Assembly: GCA_002245855.1 (NCBI GenBank)
Contig: NOUX01000009.1
Span: 124,001 to 188,000 of the forward strand
DNA: 64,000 nt
DNA from: Sphingobacterium cellulitidis
GTDB lineage: Bacteria > Bacteroidota > Bacteroidia > Sphingobacteriales > Sphingobacteriaceae
Direction of reading: 5' to 3'
Positions within the stretch are counted from its first letter, which is position 1; each line of letters begins with the position of its first letter. Positions 35,977 to 43,872 of the stretch are shown here, in pieces. The notes beneath the pieces were generated by a model. The model saw only the letters and a list, made by a program, of their open reading frames with translations. It was not told the DNA's origin and made no database searches. The translations under genes were made by a program, and so were the position numbers.

Positions 35977-36870
35977 CTATCCCTCACGCAATATGCCATT
36001 TAGTAAACTAATCATCTTACTTGCCTCTGCGCTCATTTTGGAAAAGGCAAACCATTTCTTACCCAAATCCTTTAGTGATGCGCCGATGTGGTATAGTTCC
36101 GTACCGTCAATAATGAGGAAACGGTCATGGGCATGGGCAAATGCGTGTACATTGATAGCCGGATATTGACTGTTGTAGCGTTGTAAATCGAGTTGTAATT
36201 GATTACTGATATTTTTGGTGTAAATAGTGGCAGATACGGATTGCCCACGCTTTCCGAGTAGCGTTAGCACCGTATCATCCACATAGTTGTCTATAAGGAT
36301 AATTGACCTTTGTGCGCTCCGTATAATATCGGCGACAAAGGTATAGGCATCAAATATCTGCCCGTCATAGAAAATACCTTTATCACTGTGCAGCTTCCCG
36401 CTTTCCAAAGCCTTAAAGATTTCCTCAAATTTGCCGTCCGCTTCAATCTGTTTGAGTTCGATTTTATCCATCCGGGAGAACAATGCGGCATTTCCGATTA
36501 ACAATCTGCGCATTTCCACAAAGGCATTCATAATCTCGATGCTGACCTTTACAGCTATCTCGCTGCGCAAAACGGCGGACAGCATGGCGACCCCTTGCTC
36601 GCCAAAAACATAGGGCAGGTAACGCCTGCCGCCGTAATTTAAACTTGAGGTTCCAATTTGGAACCTCAAGTTTTCAGCTTCTTCTTCTGTTAATTGAAAG
36701 CAGAATGATTGGGGAAACCGCTCTATGTTTCTTTTTACGGCTTTGTTAAGGTTTTTTGTTTCGACCTGGTACAACTTGGCAAGGTCGCTGTCCAACATAA
36801 CCTGTTTGCCCCGTATTGTGTAGATAAGGTTTTCTATTTCCTTTCGGCTTATGATTGCGTTGCTGTTCAT
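35977..36870 (-). CDS. ORF6N domain-containing protein
   Basis: 297 residues. ORF6N domain at about 10-100 (IRGKQVMLDSDLAKLYQVETKNLNKAVKRN, and GGRRYLPYVFGEQGVAMLSAVL), a coiled linker, and a C-terminal domain with FYDGQIFDAYTFVADIIRSA, HDRFLIID and GASLKDLGKKWFAF. ORF6N is a DNA-binding domain of phage and mobile elements; the C-terminal part is common in Bacteroidota ICE proteins but has no assigned role. It overlaps the topB stop by 4 bp (ATGA), so it is translated from the topB message. A broken copy of its C-terminal part exists at 8562. Confidence 0.88.
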   Translation of the reverse strand: MNSNAIISRKEIENLIYTIRGKQVMLDSDLAKLYQVETKNLNKAVKRNIERFPQSFCFQLTEEEAENLRFQIGTSSLNYGGRRYLPYVFGEQGVAMLSAVLRSEIAVKVSIEIMNAFVEMRRLLIGNAALFSRMDKIELKQIEADGKFEEIFKALESGKLHSDKGIFYDGQIFDAYTFVADIIRSAQRSIILIDNYVDDTVLTLLGKRGQSVSATIYTKNISNQLQLDLQRYNSQYPAINVHAFAHAHDRFLIIDGTELYHIGASLKDLGKKWFAFSKMSAEASKMISLLNGILREG

Positions 36871-38951
36871 CTCTTTTTATATGTGCTGTTGTCAAATTCA
36901 AACGATGTTTCATAGGTATCTTTCAGTACGATACGGGCATCAAACTTTTTGCCTGCTTTGCTTTTCATCCCTTTGATAAGGCTGGTCGTTCCTTTGTTTA
37001 CGAGGCTCTCCACTTCGTTAAGGCTCAACCGTACCCCGCAGATATTGCGGAACAAAAGCCAGTTGCACGCTTCATCGGGACATTTGACCACCTTATCCCT
37101 GATGAGCAGTTTATGGGCTTTGCACTTTTGGCAGGTCAGTTCGTGCTGCTTTTCGCCCGCAATGCTGATGCTCAACAGTTCCTGCGTAACGGCCGAGGCG
37201 TAGGCTTCCATGGATTGGTGAAAATCCATAGCATCTGCCTCGTTGTTTTCAATCTTCTGCAAAGCCATTTCCCATTCGGCGGTCATAGCTACATCGGCAA
37301 TTCTTTTGTCCTTTACAGCATCATAAACCTGCAATCCTTTTTCGTTAGGAACAAGGGATTTCTTTTCACGCTTGATATAATCCCGCTTAAAAAGCGTTTC
37401 GATTATTGCCGCTCTTGTAGCGGGTGTTCCAATGCCAATGCCTTGCAAGGCTTTACGCTCATCTTCATTCGCTATTTCCTTTCCGGCATTTTCCATTGCC
37501 GACAATAGTCCGGCTTCGGTAAACAGCACAGGTGGTTTTGTTTTCTTTTCCAAACAGGAGGCTTCTTTGATTTTCAATTCACCGCCTTTTTTCAGTTCGG
37601 GCAAATCCTGTATCGGTTCGGTATCTTCGTCCGAAAATGTTCCTTTGATCGAACGCCAGCCCGCTTCCAAAACTTTACAGCCTTTTAGCATAAAATCGTA
37701 GTGTGATACTTCCAATGCTATATCCGTTATTTCTTTAATGCAAGGCTGAGAGATAGCTTCGAGCAGTCGAAAGGCAATCATATCATAAACCTTTGTTTCG
37801 TCGGCATTGAGTGCAGACGGCACTTTGTCCGTGATGAGTATTCCGTGGTGGTCTGTTACACGCAGGTCATTCACGACACGTTTATTGAAGCGACCCCATT
37901 TTAATTTAGAAATAGCTTGCTTAAAGTTATCATTGTCCTGTAACGCTCTTACAAGATTAGGTATCTCACTCCACATATCTTCGGGTATATATTTGCTTCC
38001 GGTACGTGGATAGGTAATAAATTTCTTTTCATAAAGGTTCTGGGCAATATTGAGTGTTTGCTCTGCCGACAGGTTCAGCTTTTTATTGGCTTCTTTTTGC
38101 AAGCCTGTGAGATCAAAAAGCAAGGGGGGTTGCTCCGTGGTGTTTTTGTTTTCCACAGATATGACCGTTGCGGTTCCGTGTCTTTGGACCAGTCGTAATG
38201 TATCTTCCGCAAGCTTTTGTTCGTTCCATTTGGTTTTTGAGATACTCTTAAAATCAATATTCTCTTTGCGGTGCAATAGCTGAATTTGCCAATACTTTTT
38301 AATAGCGAAATTTTTATTTTCCAGATAGCGTTTACAAATCAAAGCCAATGTAGGTGTTTGCACCCTGCCCAGCGAATAAATGCCGTTGCCAGCGGCTATA
38401 CTCAATGCCTGTGTCGCATTGATGCCGATCAGCCAATCGGCACGGCTTCTGCCTTGTGCAGCCTGAAATAAGCCGTCAAATTCTTTACCGTCTTTCAGGC
38501 TGTCAAACCCTTGCTTGATTGCTTTTTCAGTAAGCGAGCTTATCCAAAGCCGCTGAAAGGGCTTACGGCATTTCAGATATTCATAAATGTACCGAAAGAT
38601 AAGTTCACCCTCACGACCTGCATCGGTAGCTACGATAATACTGTTGCTTTTATGGAATAGCTCCTTGATGACTTTCAGTTGCTTTAATGCTCCAGTATCG
38701 ACTGTATAACCTTTGTCTTTTTTGACCTTACGAACAGTCAAAATAAACGGATTCGGGAGTATCGGCAAGGAAGCCTTGTCAAATCCCGAAATCCCATAAT
38801 CTTCGGGCATTCCCAAACCGATAAGGTGTCCGAATGCCCACGTAACGAAATAGCCATTGCCCGTTAGATAACCGTCCTTTTTTTCGGAAACACCCAACAA
38901 GCTGGCTATTTCCCTTGCTACGCTTGGTTTTTCTGCGATAATTGTTTTCAT
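36867..38951 (-). CDS. topB: DNA topoisomerase III (ICE-encoded, type IA)
   Basis: 694 residues. TOPRIM domain at the N-terminus (IIAEKPSVAREIA, ATDAGREGELIFRYIYEYL), type IA core with SLGRVQTPTLALI and active-site Tyr314 in FITYPRTGSKYIP, and a C-terminal zinc-type segment (CQKCKAHKLL, then KCPDEACNWLLF). This is the Exc/TopB protein of CTnDOT-type elements, part of the excision operon. It is encoded 2 bp after the DUF3945 gene. It relaxes or decatenates DNA; its need for transfer varies between elements. Confidence 0.95.
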   Translation of the reverse strand: MKTIIAEKPSVAREIASLLGVSEKKDGYLTGNGYFVTWAFGHLIGLGMPEDYGISGFDKASLPILPNPFILTVRKVKKDKGYTVDTGALKQLKVIKELFHKSNSIIVATDAGREGELIFRYIYEYLKCRKPFQRLWISSLTEKAIKQGFDSLKDGKEFDGLFQAAQGRSRADWLIGINATQALSIAAGNGIYSLGRVQTPTLALICKRYLENKNFAIKKYWQIQLLHRKENIDFKSISKTKWNEQKLAEDTLRLVQRHGTATVISVENKNTTEQPPLLFDLTGLQKEANKKLNLSAEQTLNIAQNLYEKKFITYPRTGSKYIPEDMWSEIPNLVRALQDNDNFKQAISKLKWGRFNKRVVNDLRVTDHHGILITDKVPSALNADETKVYDMIAFRLLEAISQPCIKEITDIALEVSHYDFMLKGCKVLEAGWRSIKGTFSDEDTEPIQDLPELKKGGELKIKEASCLEKKTKPPVLFTEAGLLSAMENAGKEIANEDERKALQGIGIGTPATRAAIIETLFKRDYIKREKKSLVPNEKGLQVYDAVKDKRIADVAMTAEWEMALQKIENNEADAMDFHQSMEAYASAVTQELLSISIAGEKQHELTCQKCKAHKLLIRDKVVKCPDEACNWLLFRNICGVRLSLNEVESLVNKGTTSLIKGMKSKAGKKFDARIVLKDTYETSFEFDNSTYKKR

Positions 38952-38953
38952 AC

Positions 38954-40420
38954 CTAACTCACTTTCCTACCCTTTGATTTTGCAGGTGCTTTGGGTTTGT
39001 TCTGTTGCTCCTGTTGCTTTTCGTTTTTCGGTCTTTGCTGCCCTTTCTGTAGAGGCTCTTTGATATTCTTGGTCGCTTCGTTGGTCTTGCCCTCGGAATT
39101 GACGGCAATCTGCGTTTTATGGGCTTCTGTAGGTTTTATCCGTTCCTTGTATTGGTTGGGAAACTCAAAGTTGGTTTTTCCTGTTTCCTTGTTGAATGTG
39201 ATATAGCCGTTATAAGTTTGCCCTTTCTTATCGACCAAATTCGGAATGTAAACTGTTTGACCGTCTTTGAACTTGTTGTATTGTTCATCCTCCAGTTCCT
39301 TTCCCCTAAAGGTTTTCGGGGCTTCCTGCGACCTGCTTTGCTGATTGTCCTGTTGGCTGTTTTGGGTTTGCCTGTTATTGTTGCTTCGGTCAAACAGAAA
39401 TTCCACATACCGTTTATCCGCATTGAACTGTACGTTTGCATCAAAGGGAGTACCTTTTGTAGAAATCATTCCCTCAATGAACAGGGGTTTGCCCTCCACT
39501 AAGGTTTGTTTTTGTTCGTCATTTAGTTTTATACCTTTAACCTCATCGGGGATTTTGATGAAATCTGTTTTCAAAGCAATCAGCTCATTGGTAAGCCGGT
39601 CCACACTAATGATGGACGGCATCAATTCGCCTGTTTTGGAGTCTATCAGATCGACCACACGCCCCATATTGCCTGTTTGACGTAAGTTCTGTTTGTCCTC
39701 GTCTGAGAACTTGTGTCCGAAAAACTCAAAGTTTAAGTTGGGTTCACGCCTGATACCGTGTACCGCTGCCACAACGTCCCCCTCCGGGGTGGACTGTAAA
39801 GACAAGCGGGCATCTGTACGGACGACCGCACCGCCAAGATTAACGCTTATAGGTACAAGCTCATTGGTCTTGTAACCCCTCAATAGTGGGTCAAGGAGGT
39901 TCTTTTTCTCAAGGTATTCCTTGCTTAATCCGAGATTGTTCATTGTTTCCCAATCAATCTGTTCCGGCTGGAAGCGGTACTCGCTTGTTTCCGGGGTTGT
40001 CTCTGTTTTTGTCATATCATTTTTATTTTCTTGTTTTTGCTCTTGTTCGGGTTCATTTTTCACTTCATGCTTTTCCATTTTCTTTTTGCCTTCGGCAGTT
40101 GGATTGTTTATCTGATTCTGAAATTCTTTTGCTTTCTCTACGGCTTCGTCAGCCGAAACTTTGAAAAGAGCAAATTTGGTAGGGTCTTTTAACTGCCTCC
40201 AAAAATTGGAAAGGAAATTGGTCACGAAATCACCGTGTTTATCCACCCGCATGAACTCGCTTTGGTTCTTCTTCGTAGGGTCAACCGTTTCCATTTTTCC
40301 GCTTTTGTCAATACTTTTTACAGCTTGGATTTTCATTTTTTCTTTATCCAGCACTAAAAGTATATCCGATAACTGTTCGGAAGCAACCTGTTGGTTTTCT
40401 GTTTCTTTTTCTTCACTCAT
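38954..40420 (-). CDS. DUF3945 domain-containing ICE protein
   Basis: 488 residues, highly charged, no signal. Glu/Lys/Gln-rich region at 110-150, then DUF3945-type repeats (LNDEQKQTLVEGKPLFIEGM; NKFKDGQTVYIPNLVDKKGQTYNGYI), and a Lys/Gln-rich basic tail ending KSKGRKVS. Such proteins sit between the Xis-like gene and topB in Bacteroidota ICEs. The repeats with a basic tail suggest DNA or protein scaffolding in excision or transfer. The function has not been shown to my knowledge. Confidence 0.85.
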   Translation of the reverse strand: MSEEKETENQQVASEQLSDILLVLDKEKMKIQAVKSIDKSGKMETVDPTKKNQSEFMRVDKHGDFVTNFLSNFWRQLKDPTKFALFKVSADEAVEKAKEFQNQINNPTAEGKKKMEKHEVKNEPEQEQKQENKNDMTKTETTPETSEYRFQPEQIDWETMNNLGLSKEYLEKKNLLDPLLRGYKTNELVPISVNLGGAVVRTDARLSLQSTPEGDVVAAVHGIRREPNLNFEFFGHKFSDEDKQNLRQTGNMGRVVDLIDSKTGELMPSIISVDRLTNELIALKTDFIKIPDEVKGIKLNDEQKQTLVEGKPLFIEGMISTKGTPFDANVQFNADKRYVEFLFDRSNNNRQTQNSQQDNQQSRSQEAPKTFRGKELEDEQYNKFKDGQTVYIPNLVDKKGQTYNGYITFNKETGKTNFEFPNQYKERIKPTEAHKTQIAVNSEGKTNEATKNIKEPLQKGQQRPKNEKQQEQQNKPKAPAKSKGRKVS

Positions 40421-40481
40421 AATCTGAAAAGTTTAAAGTTTTATTGCCGAAAGTAAATGAAGCAGTTACTGCATCGCCCGA

Positions 40482-40506
40482 AGTGGCAGTCAAAGGCAGT
40501 ATTTGG
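40482..40506. repeat. AGTGGCAG motif upstream of DUF3945 gene
   Basis: AGTGGCAGTCAAAGGCAGTA followed by TTTGGC; 62-86 bp before the DUF3945 start. Same words as at 5408 and 5821. Confidence 0.4.
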
Positions 40507-40520
40507 CACGCATTGGCGTT

Positions 40521-40802
40521 TTACTTGTTAAAACTCTCCCTGATAAACTGGTGCACATCGGATAGCTTGTAATACAGTTTTCCGCTAATGGTATAGTAAG
40601 GTAGTTTACCTATGGAGCGGTAGCGTTGCAGGGAACGGTTACTGATTTTCAACATTTGCAGCAGGTCCTGGTTATCGAGCAGTTCTTCTCCGTCTATGCT
40701 ATTGCGTTTCTTTTTTAAATCGTCAATATTGTCGCCCAACATATCAAACCTGTCCATGATGCGTTCCATCCACGCTATAAATTCCATTCTGTCAATATTC
40801 AT
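40521..40802 (-). CDS. HTH domain protein, excisionase-like (Xis2c type)
   Basis: 93 residues. N-terminal coiled helix, then an HTH_17/MerR-type winged domain (LLQMLKISNRSLQRYRSIGKLPYYTISGKLYYKLSDVHQFI spans about 46-87). It is located where CTnDOT has xis2c, upstream of DUF3945 and topB, and should be a DNA-bending directionality factor. A palindrome at 40964 and a terminator at 41013 lie upstream, and the RteC gene beyond it. No integrase gene is in the window. Confidence 0.8.
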   Translation of the reverse strand: MNIDRMEFIAWMERIMDRFDMLGDNIDDLKKKRNSIDGEELLDNQDLLQMLKISNRSLQRYRSIGKLPYYTISGKLYYKLSDVHQFIRESFNK

Positions 40803-40845
40803 AGTCGATAAGTTTTAATGTTCACCATGCAAAATTGGGAAGCGT

Positions 40846-40891
40846 GGCAGTGTTTATCAGCCAAGCCCTGCCAATTGGTTTGGCTGTTTTT
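40846..40891. repeat. GTGGCAG / TTTGGC motif upstream of xis-like gene
   Basis: GTGGCAG, CCAAGCCCTGCCAA and TTTGGCTG within 46 bp, 44-89 bp upstream of the xis-like start. CCAATTGG-type core (CCAATTGGTTTGG) adds a small palindrome. Confidence 0.4.
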
Positions 40892-40963
40892 TGAAAATTT
40901 TTGCAATTGGGAGAAACCCTTGTTTGGTAGGGCTTAAAAAGAATTTCGAGTATTTAGGAGATG

Positions 40964-41012
40964 GTTTATACCATCATTTGCCAATTGACATACATTGGCT
41001 TATGGTATAAAC
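40964..41012. promoter_or_regulatory. Long two-part palindrome, candidate RteC site or attenuator
   Basis: GTTTATACCAT / ATGGTATAAAC (11 bp, perfect) enclosing GCCAAT / ATTGGC (6 bp, perfect). It has no T tract on either side, so it is not a typical terminator. It lies upstream of the xis-like gene and downstream of rteC. In CTnDOT, RteC binds inverted repeats upstream of the excision promoter; this is the best candidate here by position. Confidence 0.6.
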
Positions 41013-41040
41013 AAAAAAGCAGTACACAACAATGCACTGC
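41013..41040 (-). terminator. Terminator of ICE rteC
   Basis: On the minus strand GCAGTGCA / TGTACTGC with one G-T pair and a 6-nt loop, followed by TTTTTT; 25 bp after the rteC stop. Confidence 0.75.
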
Positions 41041-41064
41041 CCTGAACAAAAGACCTGCATTGGG

Positions 41065-41910
41065 TTAAAGGTCTTTATCCATATATTCTTCCAATGAAGT
41101 TTTAAGCTGGTCCAAGAATGCCGTTCGGGAACCGCTTCGGGTTTTCATTCTGTGGAATGCGTGGTGCAGGTCACCGAGCGTAATGCCAAAAAGTATCTGG
41201 AACATCAAACTGATTTTTCGGACACCGGTTTTACCGTGCGAAACTGCTGCCGAAGCATACAGGGCATATATCAATTCGACAAGTGCGTTTTTGCTTTCTG
41301 TCCAAAAAATATCTTTGGCGTTTTCCGGCTTTTGTAAAATAGCATCGGGATTTTCATCTGGATTGATTTTCGTCAGCAGATAGGTATAAAGCAATTCGTT
41401 GGCGATAATCCTTGCGGTCTTGTAATCGTAGAAAGTAGAAAATTCGGGATCAATTTCAAAGACGATACTGTTCAGACCGTCGTGGTAATTTATGTTGCCT
41501 CTTTTGAAATAGGTGTCGTCACGGTCCGTACGCCCCGAACGATAGTACCTATAAAAATCTGAATTGCAGATATGCTCAATGTACTCTCTTTTAAGATTGG
41601 CTAATTGAGTCGAAAAGTAACTGTAATACATTTTGCCGTTGCTGACCGGACAGGTCGTTTCAATCCGGTAAATTTTATTGTAGTAGATGAGTTTTCCAAG
41701 TATTTGGGGTTTGATGGTTCGGAAGAATTTTATTTCTTCCCCATCATTTTGAAAGCCCTTTTTAGCAATATATTTCTTGACCTCAAATAACAGGTCTTGT
41801 AGATACAAGGTCATTTCATAAGCCTCATCAATCAACCTTTTGCTCTGTGATAAAATCTTATCTTCCTTATTATGTATCTCTAAAATAATGGTGTGTAAAG
41901 AATGCTGCAT
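41065..41910 (-). CDS. rteC: RteC family regulator (excision operon activator)
   Basis: 281 residues, mostly helical and soluble. It shares with the copy at 25225 the blocks EIKFFRTIKPQILGKLIYYN, FYRYYRSG, and FWTESKNALVELIYALYAS, and a C-terminal helical end. In CTnDOT, RteC is made on tetracycline and switches on xis2c, xis2d, orf3 and exc. Here it sits just before the Xis-like, DUF3945 and topB genes in the same direction, so the same role is likely. The inducing signal is unknown: no tetQ is in the window. Confidence 0.88.
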   Translation of the reverse strand: MQHSLHTIILEIHNKEDKILSQSKRLIDEAYEMTLYLQDLLFEVKKYIAKKGFQNDGEEIKFFRTIKPQILGKLIYYNKIYRIETTCPVSNGKMYYSYFSTQLANLKREYIEHICNSDFYRYYRSGRTDRDDTYFKRGNINYHDGLNSIVFEIDPEFSTFYDYKTARIIANELLYTYLLTKINPDENPDAILQKPENAKDIFWTESKNALVELIYALYASAAVSHGKTGVRKISLMFQILFGITLGDLHHAFHRMKTRSGSRTAFLDQLKTSLEEYMDKDL

Positions 41911-42404
41911 AGCCCATAATTTTTGTGATCAATACCGAATTTCAAATTCAGTTTATCCCTAATTAATACACAAACATCATTATATTAAGTGATACCTTTA
42001 CCCAAGTTCACCCCACCTGTGGGAAGATTTTTGCCATAAATCTCACCCAACTGTGGAGATTATTTTATAAATATTCAGTATGAAATGACTTTGAAAAGCC
42101 CCTTTAGTAAACGCAAATTTAACGGATATAAAGAGACTTTAAGTCTGATTGCTTTATTATATAACTTTGAACCTTGTTAATCTTTTTATTTGAAAAAATG
42201 AGCCAGAAAAATCGCTTTAGTGATTTTGAGGTTTAAATCAAAAATCACCAAATTGTATTGCTCAATCAAATTAAATGATTAAATTTGCAACATCGAATCA
42301 CAAATTATATGTGAGTTAAACGGTGAGTAGTTCTTTTTAAAGAAAGTCAACATATTGACATATAGATATTTGAGTGTGCGCAGATTCGTCCTGCCACCCC
42401 GACA
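41911..42404. other. Gene-free AT-rich end region of the ICE
   Basis: 494 bp between rteC and the repeat array. It is AT-rich with no convincing gene; a 12-codon frame at 42199 is closed at once. It contains two TAnnTTTG words (42162-42169 and 42280-42287); the second, TTAAATTTGC, is one base off the GTAnnTTTGC core used by CTnDOT-type integrases. A hairpin with GTGATTTT / AAAATCAC lies near 42222-42250. The right end of the ICE probably falls here or in the array. Confidence 0.45.
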
Positions 42405-42932
42405 CAAAAAAGCTCGACTTTCGTCGGGCTTTTTTTGTGTCCGGGTGTGGCAGATTCGAACCGGGGTTCGATCCGAAGGAGCTTCAAGGTTTGCGTTTGG
42501 GGCTCGTGGGGCTGAAGCCAACTTTTCTCGCTGCGGGTAAGAGTTTGGGGTTCGCGGGGCGCAGCAAATCCTGCCACCCACTCTAGAATTTAGTAGAAAG
42601 TATTTAGTATTGAGACAACAGCCGCACAATAAAAAGCTCGACTTTCGTCGGGCTTTTTCTGTGTCCGGGTGTGGCAGATTCGAACCGGGGTTCGATCCGA
42701 AGGAGCTTCAAGGTTTGCGTTTGGGGCTCGTGGGGCTGAAGCCAACTTTTCTCGCTGCGGGTAAGAGTTTGGGGTTCGCGGGGCGCAGCAAATCCTGCCA
42801 CTCACTCTAGAATTTAGTAGAAAGTATTTAGTATTGAGACAACAGCCGCACAATAAAAAGCTCGACTTTCGTCGGGCTTTTTTTGTGTCCGGGTGTGGCA
42901 TATTCGAACCGGGTATCGATCCGTAGGAGCTT
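42405..42932. repeat. 224-bp tandem repeat array with strong hairpins
   Basis: Two full, nearly identical units (starting at AGCTCGAC, 42411 and 42635) and a third partial one (42859 to about 42932); the period is exactly 224 bp both times. Only a handful of changes separate units 1 and 2. Every unit has AAAAAGCTCGAC-TTTC-GTCGGGCTTTTT, a 12-bp perfect terminator-like hairpin, and GTGGCAG/CTGCCAC arms with TTCGAACC-type words that recall tRNA ends. The hairpin of unit 1 is longer because its left flank pairs further. It lies at the step from ICE to AT-rich chromosome. Confidence 0.85.
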
Positions 42933-43081
42933 CCTCTTCCGATAACTGCAAATTAGTTTTGTGGGGCAGCTCTGAAAAGATAAGAGAACAACTATATTAT
43001 TTTTTTAATGAATTCTCAAAAAGGTTTTATTTTAGCCTTATCAAAAAGGAGTCTTTTTTAAACCCCTTTTTGAACAAACCA

Positions 43082-43696
43082 ATGATGGCTATTAATACAG
43101 AAATTTACTATAATCCAAATGTACCAGGATTACTTATTACAAGTAATATTGAAAAGTTTTATAAAAATATGGAACTAGGTATATTTCCTAAAACTATTTA
43201 TGAAAAGGTACTAATTGAAAATATCGACCAATACCTAGTGAAATATATTGCTTTTAATGAAGTAGATAATGTTTATTTCCAGAAAATAAAGGGAATAATT
43301 TCCAATTACAAGCTTGAGGTTATCGCTTTTCATGAAACAACCATAGATTTGTCAGATGTTAAATTCAATGTAGAGCACCTAATAATTGGAGATAAATCTA
43401 AAATAGACCTTTCTTCAAAGAACTTTAATAATCTGAAAGAAATTACTTTTTTATCTCTAAAAACATTTAAAGGCAAGGTTTTAGATGCTTTCGATACAGT
43501 TAAGAAGCTTGTATTATGGTATGAAAACAAGAAGTCAAATGAGATTCTTCTTCATTTTAATCATTTAAAAGATTTTCATATCTATAATGGAAGTATTCAA
43601 GAATTGGATTTAACTAATAATGTAGAAATTGAGAGATTGGAGCTACATAGATGTTTGAAATTGGAGAAGGTGCTTTTAAAATCAGGTAACATTTAG
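43082..43696 (+). CDS. Leucine-rich-repeat-like protein (start uncertain)
   Basis: About 204 residues from MMAINTEIYYNP. The second half has irregular LRR-type repeats (NLKEITFLSL, VKKLVLWYE, HLKDFHIYNGSIQELDLTNN, IERLELHRCLKLEKV) and stops in what looks like mid-repeat. The frame is open upstream to 42893, but that part runs into the 224-bp array, so the original 5' end may have been lost to the insertion, and the 3' end also looks cut. Low GC like the chromosome. Function unknown; possibly a decaying gene. Confidence 0.55.
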   Translation: MMAINTEIYYNPNVPGLLITSNIEKFYKNMELGIFPKTIYEKVLIENIDQYLVKYIAFNEVDNVYFQKIKGIISNYKLEVIAFHETTIDLSDVKFNVEHLIIGDKSKIDLSSKNFNNLKEITFLSLKTFKGKVLDAFDTVKKLVLWYENKKSNEILLHFNHLKDFHIYNGSIQELDLTNNVEIERLELHRCLKLEKVLLKSGNI

Positions 43697-43872
43697 GTCA
43701 TGTTACTGTAGAAGCTTCTAAGAAGCTTGATACAAGTAATTTAGGAAGTTTTTGACCCATTATCCTAACCAAAATTAATCGACTCAAATTTTATTGATTA
43801 ACAGAAGAAAACGTTTTATTATTCAGTTACTTATTTCTACTTTAGAACAACTGTTATATAAAAAACCAATTA

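Noticed and set aside
42199..42237. Short frame MSQKNRFSDFEV
   Set aside because: Closed after 12 codons, no ribosome-binding evidence.
42347..42810. Repeated open frames of 65-103 codons in the 224-bp array, on both strands
   Set aside because: They recur with the repeat and run through its hairpins; they have no start signals or domain likeness. They are by-products of the array.
42405..42932. CRISPR array or tRNA cluster
   Set aside because: The repeat is 224 bp with no spacers or cas genes; the tRNA-like words do not fold into a complete cloverleaf.
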